From: Bacteriovoracaceae bacterium UBA4096
Lineage (GTDB): Bacteria > Bdellovibrionota > Bacteriovoracia > Bacteriovoracales > Bacteriovoracaceae
Assembly: GCA_002381945.1 (NCBI GenBank)
Contig: DFXY01000020.1
Span: 1-36,699, forward strand
Direction: 5' to 3'
Length of the DNA: 36,699 nucleotides
Under the pieces are notes generated by a model, which worked only from the letters and a program-made list of their open reading frames with translations, did no database searches and was not told where the DNA came from. The translations under genes and the position numbers were made by a program. Shown in pieces: positions 22,139 through 30,116 of this stretch. How positions within the stretch are numbered: position 1 is the first letter of the stretch; every line of letters starts with the position of its first letter.

Positions 22139-22870
22139 TTATCTACAACCGGGAAATCCCCGCATAAGTTGGATAATCTTACCACCGTTCTTTAGTCTCA
22201 AATGATGCCAGTAAGAATTGGCCTTTTTACCAAAGAGGCTTCCGTCTCCCAAATACAGACCTTTTTTACCTTTCAATTGTTCGTGAAGAATTTCAATCCC
22301 ACATTTCATGCTCGCCTCATCGGGAGCGATATTCTTAACGGCGCAGCTATTGCCACTCTCGCCGCCTCTCCAGGAACGATCTTTTTTAAGTTTATTTAAT
22401 TGCAACTGGCCTACGGCCGTCCCGTGAGTCGCTGCGCGATTTATAGTGTCAGCACCGCATGTACTTTCTTTCCAGGAGATAGAGGCAAATAACCACACCC
22501 AGAAGTAGTCTCTTTGATCTTTACTAAAAGTTGACCACTTCGGACATAAGGTCTTAACTCCAGAAAGATTTTCCGAATGAAAAAGAGTGTTGCCGCCCAT
22601 GGAAGAGATGTGAGAAGTGATAACGCTACCAAGCTTTCCTAGTGATCCATCGGCCTTAATGAAGGCAGAACAATTAGCACCATTGGCCTTAAAGGCAGCG
22701 CTTAAAGGTGCCTGAAATTTTTCATCACATTGAATACTTGGACCCTGAACTGCATCTGCCGCGAGAGCATTTAAACCTTCTTTTATCACTGAAACATCTG
22801 CTTTAATCTCACTTGAGAAAACAAGGGCCAATCCAAGAATACTCGTACTGAGAAAACTATTTTTTCTCAT
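22139..22870 (-). CDS. Lytic-transglycosylase-like (SLT-fold) exported protein
   Basis: A 243-residue exported protein (signal MRKNSFLSTSILGLALVFSS with cleavage near EIKA). The central segment VWLFASISWKESTCGADTIN, with E135 in an E-S pair, and THGTAVGQLQL resembles the goose-lysozyme/SLT motif E-S ... GLMQ; G-x-x-V-G-Q-L-Q-L is a close variant. Seven Cys suggest disulfides in the periplasm (e.g. CSAF, TLCPKW, STCGAD, NSCAV, MKCGIE). Such enzymes cleave peptidoglycan glycan strands to give 1,6-anhydroMurNAc. I use ATG 22870, because GGAG stands five bases in front; a GTG six bases earlier has no such site. Its start overlaps the end of the upstream unknown gene. Confidence 0.6.
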   Translation of the reverse strand: MRKNSFLSTSILGLALVFSSEIKADVSVIKEGLNALAADAVQGPSIQCDEKFQAPLSAAFKANGANCSAFIKADGSLGKLGSVITSHISSMGGNTLFHSENLSGVKTLCPKWSTFSKDQRDYFWVWLFASISWKESTCGADTINRAATHGTAVGQLQLNKLKKDRSWRGGESGNSCAVKNIAPDEASMKCGIEILHEQLKGKKGLYLGDGSLFGKKANSYWHHLRLKNGGKIIQLMRGFPGCR

Positions 22871-23312
22871 GAGCACTCCATAAAAAAATGCATTCTACTC
22901 TTGGATCCTTATCTGAGATCTTTTTATAGCTTAAAGTTTTTTCTTTAACTGTGAGGCTCTCTGTAACTGTTCTTTCGAGATGTTTTAATTTAGGGGGGCA
23001 GGAATGAGTCGAGGTGACGTTAGTCAGCGTCCCACTCTTAAGGGTACTGAAAACATCTTCCGCACATTCAGTTTCACTTGCCTCATTTAGAATTGCTTTT
23101 TTGTCAGAGGGAAGGGAAAAAGTAATGAGGGTTCCTACCATCAGAACCTCTTCACCTTGTTCACCAACAATTTTGAAAGGGCCGGGAGTACAAACTTTAT
23201 CTGAACCTATTGTGAGTTTGAGCTTACCAGGACCAAGTCCCAATGTGGTGGCGTAACTAGAAGTTATCAGGCAGAAATTAAGAAGCAGAAGTTTAAAGGC
23301 AGTCCTCATCAT
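22857..23312 (-). CDS. Exported protein of unknown function
   Basis: About 151 residues, starting MMRTAFKLLLLNFCLITSSYA, a good signal peptide with cleavage after SYA. The mature protein has a beta-rich pattern (LGLGPGKLKLTIGSDKVCTP, then EVLMVGTLITFSLPSDKKA) and four mature Cys (VCTP, ECAED, SCPP, ECIF) that probably pair. No family recognised. Two adjacent ATGs (23312, 23309) are possible; a longer form from 23339 would put nine non-signal residues in front. The 3' end overlaps the transglycosylase-like start by 14 bases, so the two are translationally coupled, and it could be a partner or inhibitor of that enzyme (speculation). Confidence 0.5.
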   Translation of the reverse strand: MMRTAFKLLLLNFCLITSSYATTLGLGPGKLKLTIGSDKVCTPGPFKIVGEQGEEVLMVGTLITFSLPSDKKAILNEASETECAEDVFSTLKSGTLTNVTSTHSCPPKLKHLERTVTESLTVKEKTLSYKKISDKDPRVECIFLWSAHEKK

Positions 23313-23391
23313 TCCATTGATTATAGGACATACCCGCATAATGACAAAGATGATATATTATTTATGAATTAACAGCTAGTTAGCGTTGAGG

Positions 23392-23883
23392 TTAGTGCTC
23401 ATTTTCTTCCTCAATCTCTTCCTCATCTAAAAAATCTTCTCCTAGGAGCTTATCTGCTTCGAGTGAAAGGTTGATGTTTTCCCTCGTGATTTTATAGAAA
23501 TACTTTTGGTTGTTGTGAGTGATTTCCTGCCAATTTGGTTCAAATTCATTCCAGTCAGCATCAGCAAAAATCTCATCGAAGAAGAGACCAATCATATCGA
23601 TAAAGTTTTTTTGGGTCTCTTTAACTTTCTCTTCCGTCATCATTTGTTCTGGTTCACATGACAAGAAACAGGTTATGGGTGAGATATATTCGTCTTTTTC
23701 TGAAAGATAAGAAACAACCAGCAGTAGTTCTTGCGGGAAAATTTGACCGTAGACATCAAAATACCGACCATTTTGTTTGCATTCTGCCTGGTAAGTTTCA
23801 TTCAGGAGACGATTAACTCCTTCTGCCCAGTCGAGTGGGATCATTTTACCGTTTTTTCTAGAAGTATTATTTCGGGCCAACAT
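23392..23883 (-). CDS. Cytosolic acidic-tailed protein of unknown function
   Basis: A 163-residue protein with no signal peptide. Basic N-terminus (MLARNNTSRKNGK), a mixed alpha/beta core (WAEGVNRLLNETYQAECKQN, GRYFDVYGQIFPQELLLVVS, then YISPITCFLSCE and MIGLFFDEIFADADWNEFEP) and an acidic tail of mostly Glu (DEEEIEEENEH). An AAGGCAGG site precedes the ATG. The core WNEFEPNWQEITHNNQKYFYKIT looks like a conserved fold, but I recognise no family. Transcribed alone, divergent from thiolase. Confidence 0.5.
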   Translation of the reverse strand: MLARNNTSRKNGKMIPLDWAEGVNRLLNETYQAECKQNGRYFDVYGQIFPQELLLVVSYLSEKDEYISPITCFLSCEPEQMMTEEKVKETQKNFIDMIGLFFDEIFADADWNEFEPNWQEITHNNQKYFYKITRENINLSLEADKLLGEDFLDEEEIEEENEH

Positions 23884-23986
23884 GACGACCTGCCTTAATG
23901 GAAAGATTTAGTGGTCTTTTATCTGACCCTTAATTAAAATAAATCACTAAGAAAGACAATCTTACATTCTAAAAAAGGACCAATTT

Positions 23987-25150
23987 ATGGCAGTTTATAT
24001 TCTTGGCGGTGCTCGTACTGCTTTGGGAAGTTTCATGGGAACCCTCTCTTCAGTTCCGGCACCTAAATTAGGGGCAGCAGCAATTGAAGGGGCCATTCAA
24101 AAAGCTAATATCGAAAAATCCCAGGTAGATGAAGTTTTCATGGGAAATGTTTTAACTGCAGGTGTAGGACAGGCCCCTGCTCGCCAGGCACTACTTTTTG
24201 CAGGACTTCCTGAAAATGTTCCAGCTACGACAGTCGGTAAAGTCTGCGGCTCAGGTCTTCAGGCAATTATCCTGGGTGCACGTTCAATCTTGACTGGTGA
24301 TAATCAAGTGGTTGTGGCCGGTGGGATGGAGAGTATGTCACTTGCTCCTCATATGCTGATGAATTCCAGATCGGGAGCGAAGTTTGGTGCGACAGAGATG
24401 AAGGATTCCATGCAGTGGGATGGTCTTTGGGATGTATACAGTAACCGCGCGATGGGAAATTGTGCTGAGGAATGCACTAAGAAATACACGATGTCCCGTG
24501 AAGAGCAGGATGCATTTGCCAAAGAATCTTTTGTGCGCGCTCAAACTGCTACCAAAGAAGGCGTCTTTAAAAATGAAATCGTGGCAGTTAAAGTGCCGAC
24601 TCGTGGTGGATCCACTGATGTTGTGGATGATGAAGGTCCATTCAAGGCAAACTTTGAAAAAATGCCTTCACTAAAACCGGCCTTTGAAAAAGATGGCACA
24701 ATCACTGCGGCCAATGCTTCAACCATCAATGACGGTGCTGCAGCAGTTGTTCTGGGTGGTGATGCTTTTGCTGATAAAGCTGAGTTTAAAATCCTGGCCT
24801 ATGCCTCAAATGCACAAAATCCAACTTGGTTTACGACTGCTCCGGTTGAGGCCATCAACAAAGCACTCAAGAAGTCAGGTCTTTCAATTGACCAGATTGA
24901 CCTATTTGAAATTAACGAAGCTTTTGCGGCCGTTACCATGGCAGCAATCAAGGAATTTAAAATTCCTCATGAAAAAGTGAATGTCTTTGGTGGAGCAGTT
25001 GCTCTTGGCCATCCAATTGGGGCATCTGGAGCACGGATTGTCGTGACTTTGATGAATGCCATGAAACTTAAGAAAGCGAAGTATGGTTGCGCTGCTATCT
25101 GTATTGGTGGTGGTGAAGCGCTTAGCTTGATCGTGGAGAAAATTCGTTAA
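23987..25150 (+). CDS. Acetyl-CoA C-acyltransferase (thiolase)
   Basis: A 387-residue thiolase of standard length. Nucleophile C87 in GKVCGSGLQAIILGA, H342 in GGAVALGHPIGASGARI and proton donor C372 in CIGGGEALSLIVE are all present, with NEAFAAVTMAA as the NEAF motif. It joins or splits acyl-CoA and acetyl-CoA; sequence alone does not separate degradative thiolase I from biosynthetic thiolase II. AAAAAAGGACC is the ribosome site. It works with the hbd/crotonase/acyl-CoA dehydrogenase set at 17971-20754 to complete beta-oxidation, but is encoded separately and coupled (TAATG) to a cyclic-nucleotide-binding protein. Confidence 0.95.
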   Translation: MAVYILGGARTALGSFMGTLSSVPAPKLGAAAIEGAIQKANIEKSQVDEVFMGNVLTAGVGQAPARQALLFAGLPENVPATTVGKVCGSGLQAIILGARSILTGDNQVVVAGGMESMSLAPHMLMNSRSGAKFGATEMKDSMQWDGLWDVYSNRAMGNCAEECTKKYTMSREEQDAFAKESFVRAQTATKEGVFKNEIVAVKVPTRGGSTDVVDDEGPFKANFEKMPSLKPAFEKDGTITAANASTINDGAAAVVLGGDAFADKAEFKILAYASNAQNPTWFTTAPVEAINKALKKSGLSIDQIDLFEINEAFAAVTMAAIKEFKIPHEKVNVFGGAVALGHPIGASGARIVVTLMNAMKLKKAKYGCAAICIGGGEALSLIVEKIR

Positions 25151-26250
25151 TGACAACTTCAGCGGCCCAGGCAAAATCAGGACTAAAATCGCTTAAAACA
25201 GGTGAAGTTCTTTTTAATGAAGGCGAGGTCGCTGATTCACTGTTCATTATTCAGAAAGGACAAGTGCGTCTGTTCAAACCAAAAGGCAAAGGCTTTGTGG
25301 AACTGGCCGTTCTTCGCTCAGGAGAAGTGATCGGTGAGATGGCCTACTTCGATGAGGACGGTTCTGGTAGAAAGCGCTCCTGTTCTGCCTCAGCGATTAC
25401 CGGCGTGGAGATCATTGAGATTTCTTTTGCAGCGTTTGGTAAAACCATGCAGTCCCTTAATCCATGGTTTAAAACAATCATTAATACTTTGGTCACTCGT
25501 CTTAGAAAAACCAACACCCGCATTCGTGAATTAGAAGATAACCAAACCTCGGTCTCTTATGGCGGAAAACATTCCGGCTATGAATTCATGAAACCGATTG
25601 AGGTGATGCGAATCTTAGGAACCATCTTTCTGGTTTTTAAGGCCCATGGAGAAGTGAAATCTCAGGCCTTGGAAGTTAACCGGAAAGCACTGACGCTTTA
25701 TACCCAGGATATGTATCAAATTATGGAAGTAAAACTTGAGAGTATCATGACTCTCTTGGTGCAGTTGGGCTGGATGGAAATTAAAGAAGATGAAAATCAA
25801 GCTCCTAATCTTCTTTTGCTGAAAAATCTTGAAGTCATCCGACAAATTTTCATTTTTTACAATACTGAAAGGCACCTGCCCGAAGAGAAGAAAATGAAGA
25901 TTGGTGAGAAGTGCGAAATGCTGATCGCTAAGATGTTGGAGAAAGCTCCTGGTAACCCGTTAGTTGATATCCCAAATTTGAAAGTGACTGAAGATCAGGC
26001 CCCTCGTTTTACTAAATATTACAATCTGTCTCCTGTTTTGGATGAGTTTAAGGCCAAGAATGTTGTGATTCATCCCAACCATGTGGACGATGGTAAGAAT
26101 TTATTTTTCGGTGAAGCTTTTATGAAGGATGGGGCAATTCTGGTTGAGATTGATTTTCCCAAGATGCAGAAACTTTATCCGATCATTCGTTTTATGAATG
26201 CCATTAAGAAATCAAATTCAGAGAAGGCCCCGGCCGGGGCCTTCGACTAA
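25150..26250 (+). CDS. Cyclic-nucleotide-binding-domain protein
   Basis: A 366-residue protein. Residues about 10-125 are a cNMP-binding beta-barrel: LKTGEVLFNEGEVADSLFII, KGQVRLFKPKGKG, VIGEMAYFDEDGSGRKRSCS (phosphate-binding cassette with Glu and Arg) and GVEIIEISFAAFGKTM. The C-terminal 230 residues hold a long helix (FKTIINTLVTRLRKTNTRIR) and a winged-helix-like region about 150-220 (MKPIEVMRILGTIFLVF onward to LVQLGWMEIKEDE), followed by further helices. It is not a standard Crp, whose DNA-binding wing is shorter. Its ATG overlaps the thiolase stop. The end of the gene contains a 22-base GC palindrome. Ligand binding is plausible; DNA binding unproven. Confidence 0.75.
   Translation: MTTSAAQAKSGLKSLKTGEVLFNEGEVADSLFIIQKGQVRLFKPKGKGFVELAVLRSGEVIGEMAYFDEDGSGRKRSCSASAITGVEIIEISFAAFGKTMQSLNPWFKTIINTLVTRLRKTNTRIRELEDNQTSVSYGGKHSGYEFMKPIEVMRILGTIFLVFKAHGEVKSQALEVNRKALTLYTQDMYQIMEVKLESIMTLLVQLGWMEIKEDENQAPNLLLLKNLEVIRQIFIFYNTERHLPEEKKMKIGEKCEMLIAKMLEKAPGNPLVDIPNLKVTEDQAPRFTKYYNLSPVLDEFKAKNVVIHPNHVDDGKNLFFGEAFMKDGAILVEIDFPKMQKLYPIIRFMNAIKKSNSEKAPAGAFD
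26223..26244. terminator. 22-bp perfect GC palindrome inside the gene end
   Basis: GAAGGCCCCGGCCGGGGCCTTC is perfectly palindromic and lies in the last codons of the cNMP-binding gene, before its stop. It lies between convergent genes. As RNA it could form a 9-pair stem with a GGCC loop, but no U tract follows in either direction, so termination is uncertain. Confidence 0.35.
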
Positions 26251-26256
26251 ATTCGA

Positions 26257-27663
26257 TTAAATTGCTGCTGGAATGAAGTTAACCTGAACGTTATCCCCGG
26301 ACTTATAGTAATTGCTGGTTCCATGTAATTGGATCATGAAGCCTGACCTAGGAATCGCTGGAATTTCACTTCCTGGTGAGTCAGGGTGAGGCACTTTGAT
26401 ATTTGGGCGGGTGATATTGCCTTTATACTCCCATCCGTTTGTATTACTTTTAGGAATCACATGACCATTGATCGTCACATAGATAGTTTCCGGTCTTGGT
26501 TCTCTTTGGAGAACAATATATCCAAAGTACTCGGTACGTGAGACGGATTTAACCTGAATACAATCTGGATATGAGATGAGCTCATTAAAACGAATGAAGT
26601 GATATCCCGTTACTGGCTCTGAACCTCCATCTCCACGGATATTCAATGAACTTGTTCCGCTCGGTACGCTGTACCAGCTCCAACTAGTGGCAGGCATTAG
26701 CTGTGGCGTTCCTGATTGATTAATCCGATAAACGTCAACTTTCCCAAAAGAAGTTTCACTGTCTGTTTGTTGAGCAAACGTGATTGGCCAATAACGATAC
26801 TGATGTGGAATGACAATTTTTTGAATAGAACTGTTTACAGCGGTAAAAAGATTGCTCAAGCCACTGCTGCAAATATCATAGCTGTCGCGATTGACATTAT
26901 TATCACTCGCACCTGATTCTGCATAAAGTTGATTGGCCATCTTGATATAGGAAAGATTAGAAGTTTTGGAACCAGTACAGCTGGTTTTGGCAGTGACTGC
27001 CATGAATCTTAACTGCTGTGTATTAAGATCAGCTTTGAGTTGAACAAAACGTGCATGTCGACTTTCGTATTCTCCAGGAAAGTTTTTGTTTTCACTATTC
27101 TGTACGTATTCAACTGAATCATCCCGCCCATTGGAAACCAGCACTACTAAATGATAGGCCCCTTGGCGTAGAAGACCGGTCGTTTTGTGATATTCCATAA
27201 AGTCCAAAGTTCGTCTTAATCCTGCCTCCGGCTCTCGTATAGGGCTGGAGAAGAAGGTTAAATCATTTGGATTGAATACTCTTCTGCTTAAGGCTTCGGT
27301 TGGAAGGGGATCTTCATTGGAGTTAGTCATAACTCGATAATTGCTGTTATCATTTCCGGCCATCAGAAGAGTTGTTCCAATAACCCTATAATCAAAATCT
27401 TTTGAGATTGTATTTACAGTGTTTTTGACAGCAGCTTTCACTGAATCCTGGATGTCAAAAGAGCTTCCTGAGTTATCTACTACGTAAATGATATCCACCT
27501 TGGGGGAAATTAAAGTGCGATTAGTACAGGAATGTGACTCATAAACTTTAAGAGGATCAGGGGCACTCGTTGAAGACTGAGGTGTTGTTCCAAATTGTTC
27601 ACCTCCACAACTAACTAAAGTAGCAAGAAGAAGAGAGTAAATGACTGACCAATATATTTTCAT
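26257..27663 (-). CDS. Lipoprotein with von Willebrand factor A domain
   Basis: A 468-residue lipoprotein: LLLATLVSC gives lipidated C19. A vWA domain spans about 57-290: DIIYVVDNSGSSFD has the MIDAS D63-x-S65-x-S67, then LVVLVSNGRDDSVEYV and the later NVNRDSYDI, with SLISKDF... regions providing the remaining fold. The C-terminal 150 residues are beta-rich (QKIVIPHQYRYWPITFAQQT, then ETIYVTINGHVIPK), not recognised. vWA proteins bind metal-dependent protein ligands, so an adhesive or scaffold role in the envelope is reasonable. It has a tandem sigma-28-like promoter candidate at 27694-27727. Confidence 0.75.
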   Translation of the reverse strand: MKIYWSVIYSLLLATLVSCGGEQFGTTPQSSTSAPDPLKVYESHSCTNRTLISPKVDIIYVVDNSGSSFDIQDSVKAAVKNTVNTISKDFDYRVIGTTLLMAGNDNSNYRVMTNSNEDPLPTEALSRRVFNPNDLTFFSSPIREPEAGLRRTLDFMEYHKTTGLLRQGAYHLVVLVSNGRDDSVEYVQNSENKNFPGEYESRHARFVQLKADLNTQQLRFMAVTAKTSCTGSKTSNLSYIKMANQLYAESGASDNNVNRDSYDICSSGLSNLFTAVNSSIQKIVIPHQYRYWPITFAQQTDSETSFGKVDVYRINQSGTPQLMPATSWSWYSVPSGTSSLNIRGDGGSEPVTGYHFIRFNELISYPDCIQVKSVSRTEYFGYIVLQREPRPETIYVTINGHVIPKSNTNGWEYKGNITRPNIKVPHPDSPGSEIPAIPRSGFMIQLHGTSNYYKSGDNVQVNFIPAAI

Positions 27664-27693
27664 AATGACACCTTAAGGTAATACCTGATCAAC

Positions 27694-27727
27694 GGATCGG
27701 AGGATCGGCGGGGAAACTTTAACTTTG
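27694..27727 (-). promoter_or_regulatory. Tandem sigma-28-like promoter candidate
   Basis: Read on the minus strand, CAAAGTTA/TAAAGTTT (27727-27714) precede GCCGATCC and TCCGATCC (27709-27694). The pairs have 10 and 12 bases between boxes; the known flagellar consensus is TAAAGTTT-N11-GCCGATAA. It lies about 30 bases before the vWA lipoprotein ATG. Confidence 0.35.
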
Positions 27728-27815
27728 AGGGGGAAATTCTTGCCCTTATCCATGAAATTACCCCGGCTTAGGGTAAGATATGATTAACAATTATTTCAAT
27801 GGGTTGAGGATATTT

Positions 27816-28601
27816 ATGGCAGAGAACTGGTATTATGTTCAAAAAGGCAACCGTCACGGTCCTGTAGCGATCGAAGTTATAGAGAAGATGATTTCCGATG
27901 ATGAACTTAAAACAGATGATTTTGTCTGGAAAAAAGGTTTTGAGAACTGGAAGAAAATTAAAGAAGTTCCTGAACTACAGGTTGCGGAGACTCCCGTTAC
28001 TCCGCCGGCACCACAAATGCCGCCGGAAATTTCTAAACCCGAGCAAATAATTGATTTAAGAAAACTAAATCCTGAAGACAGGTTGATCTTTATCCGGATT
28101 GGTAGTGACCGAGGTGGAGCTACTAATGATTATGGCCCGTTTAGCATTAAACAATTAAAACAACTCTTTAAAGAAAATCGTATTAACGGAAAAACCTTCG
28201 TTTTTGCGACAGGTATGAAAGAGTGGACTCTTCTGGCAGATCTTCCTGAGTATCAGGATATCTTTGAAGAACTTCCACCGGTGATCCAGGAATCTGAAAG
28301 AAGAGTGACAGTCAGAAAACCATTCATCGCCAGACTCTTTGTTCAAAATAATAAAAATGTTTTTGAAGGCATCTGCCGGGATATTTCCATCGGTGGAATG
28401 CAAATCCTTCTGGATGATTTTAAAGCTTCTGCAGGCGACAAAATTACTATCAACGTGCATCCCGAGAATTCTGATTATCACTTTACCGCCTCAGGGGTTG
28501 TGGTAAGAATTCTTGAAGGAAACTCTGGGTTCTCATTCCGTTTTCAGGGACTATCGGATGAGGCCAAGCGTGCGATTGAAAAATACGTTCAAGAAAACTA
28601 A
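27816..28601 (+). CDS. GYF-GYF-PilZ domain protein (c-di-GMP receptor candidate)
   Basis: A 261-residue cytosolic protein. N-terminal GYF_2-like domain about 2-48 (NWYYVQKGNRHGPVAIEVIE, then DDFVWKKGFENWKKI), a Pro-rich linker, a second GYF-like domain about 95-150 (YGPFSIKQLKQLF, TFVFATGMKEWTLL), and a PilZ domain about 163-258 with ERRVTVRKPF and DISIGGMQILLDD. PilZ domains use R-x-x-x-R and D/N-x-S-x-x-G to bind c-di-GMP, both seen here. I use ATG 27816 rather than 27780: GAGGATATTT lies in front of it and the GYF domain opens at once. It is followed two bases later by the hydrolase GTG start, so the two form an operon. Confidence 0.8.
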   Translation: MAENWYYVQKGNRHGPVAIEVIEKMISDDELKTDDFVWKKGFENWKKIKEVPELQVAETPVTPPAPQMPPEISKPEQIIDLRKLNPEDRLIFIRIGSDRGGATNDYGPFSIKQLKQLFKENRINGKTFVFATGMKEWTLLADLPEYQDIFEELPPVIQESERRVTVRKPFIARLFVQNNKNVFEGICRDISIGGMQILLDDFKASAGDKITINVHPENSDYHFTASGVVVRILEGNSGFSFRFQGLSDEAKRAIEKYVQEN

Positions 28602-28603
28602 TT

Positions 28604-29488
28604 GTGGCAAAGATAGTTCCTTTTCATACTGAGGATCATTCCCTTACCGCCAATGATGGTGAGTCATCTCTTTTTATTCGCCACTACTATCGGGGACAGC
28701 CTAAGTTACATTTCTTTTTAGTTCATGGGGCATTGGAGCATTCAGGCCGTCACATGGATCTGGTTAACTTTTGGCTGAAAAGTTATCACGATGTTGCGGT
28801 GACTGTTTTTGACAGCATAGGACACGGAAGAAGTGGAGGAACGCGCGCCTATGTGGAAAGCTTCAAACATTACGTTGATGACTTTTATAAGGTTGCGGAG
28901 TTTGTTTATTCTAAGAACAATGAATTTACCCAGACCATTATCTGTTCCCACAGCCTGGGCGGGTTAGTGACCTTAACCCGGCTATTAGATACTTCTTATC
29001 AGTTCCCTTTTCCTGTGAAAGGTCTGATCTTTTCCAGTCCCTGTATCAGGCCACAAACAATTATGGCCTCTATTAGTTTACCTATGCTTGAAAAGCTGGA
29101 TCGATTCATGCCTAAGCTGCATTTGCCCCTTATCTATAAAGGGGCGGATCTTACAAGAGATCCGGAGCGGGCCAATGACTTTGATACTGATTCACTCATT
29201 CCGAAATTTATCAGTGTCAGAATGGCAAAAGAAGTCGTGGAGGCGAGTAACCGGATTATTGGTTTGTCCTACTATCTGCGCATTCCCAGCTTGTTCCTGA
29301 TTGCAGGTACCGATAAAATAGTCGATCCAACGAGCACATTACTATTTGCCCATGGGATTGATAAACAGTTAAGCAAAGTCATACAATATCCTAAGCATCA
29401 TCATGAGTTGTGGAATGAAATTGATCGGGAAGAAATTTTCAAAACAATGAAAACCTGGGTCGATAAGCAACTTAAGGAGACCAAATGA
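28604..29488 (+). CDS. Alpha/beta hydrolase (lysophospholipase/monoglyceride-lipase-like)
   Basis: A 294-residue alpha/beta hydrolase of the Hydrolase_4 type. The oxyanion segment FFLVHGALEHSGRH, nucleophile motif SHSLGGLV (Ser at about 120), acid Asp in AGTDKIVDP, and His in YPKHHHELWNE make a complete triad in the order of monoglyceride lipases. It lacks a signal peptide. Initiation is GTG with no good Shine-Dalgarno, so expression relies on coupling to the PilZ gene two bases upstream. An AAGGAGACC at its end serves the next gene. Substrate is probably a lipid ester, by family resemblance; a lipid-rich diet is suggested by the beta-oxidation genes nearby. Confidence 0.85.
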   Translation: MAKIVPFHTEDHSLTANDGESSLFIRHYYRGQPKLHFFLVHGALEHSGRHMDLVNFWLKSYHDVAVTVFDSIGHGRSGGTRAYVESFKHYVDDFYKVAEFVYSKNNEFTQTIICSHSLGGLVTLTRLLDTSYQFPFPVKGLIFSSPCIRPQTIMASISLPMLEKLDRFMPKLHLPLIYKGADLTRDPERANDFDTDSLIPKFISVRMAKEVVEASNRIIGLSYYLRIPSLFLIAGTDKIVDPTSTLLFAHGIDKQLSKVIQYPKHHHELWNEIDREEIFKTMKTWVDKQLKETK

Positions 29489-30015
29489 AATCCTTTCTCG
29501 TATTGCTTTTAGTTGTTCTGGCAGGTTGTGCCAGTTATAAAACTTATAATCAGACAACGACTGGCAAAGTTATTCTAAGAGGGGGGATTCATCAGAAAGA
29601 GTCCTGGTCTGATAGCCTGGATTTTAAACGTATGAGTTGGTATCACGGAATGACTCTCTATTTTGATGCACTTTTGTGGAAAGCCGACCTGGATTCACCC
29701 TTTTCAAAATGGTTTTCGGCCTCAGAAAAAGAGTTTTTCGCCAAATGTGAACACTTCCTGGTCACGGCCAGTTATAGTGCTGACCCGGCCAAGATCTCCC
29801 ATGTAAACTTTCGGGAGCAAATGAAACTCAATGGTTATGATGATGTCGTATTGAACAATTTTGCTTCTTTCCTAAAAAGCCATCCTTCCGCCACGGACTG
29901 GCGTCTTCAGAACTATAAAATTATGGGGTATTGTAAGCGCTCCCCATCCAGACTTGGTATTTCCAACCTTGCCATCAATTTCCCAAGTTTTAAACAATTA
30001 GAAGTTGAGCTTTAA
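29485..30015 (+). CDS. Lipoprotein of unknown function
   Basis: A 176-residue lipoprotein: MKSFLVLLLVVLAGCASYK has the canonical LAGC lipobox (C15). The mature part starts with a short linker, then GKVILRGGIHQKESWSDS, a conserved-looking RMSWYHGMTLYFDALLW and helical stretches (FSKWFSASEKEFFAKCEHFL). No family recognised. The ATG overlaps the hydrolase stop (ATGA), with a strong AAGGAGACC upstream. Third gene of the PilZ-hydrolase-lipoprotein unit; it could anchor the hydrolase's product handling at the envelope, but nothing in the sequence proves it. Confidence 0.6.
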   Translation: MKSFLVLLLVVLAGCASYKTYNQTTTGKVILRGGIHQKESWSDSLDFKRMSWYHGMTLYFDALLWKADLDSPFSKWFSASEKEFFAKCEHFLVTASYSADPAKISHVNFREQMKLNGYDDVVLNNFASFLKSHPSATDWRLQNYKIMGYCKRSPSRLGISNLAINFPSFKQLEVEL

Positions 30016-30075
30016 GCCCCAACTTCCTGAAAAACCGCCAAACACTCTAAAATATGGGCCAATACCTGATTTTAC

Positions 30076-30102
30076 TTAAGAAAATCATCATATATCCGAT
30101 AG
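30076..30102 (+). promoter_or_regulatory. Sigma-28-like promoter candidate of the Ser/Thr kinase gene
   Basis: TTAAGAAA (30076-30083), 11 bases, TCCGATAG (30095-30102). The -10 matches six of eight bases of GCCGATAA and the spacing is exact; the -35 is weak. It would leave a very short leader before ATG 30117. Confidence 0.3.
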
Positions 30103-30116
30103 GTACTTGAGGCATT

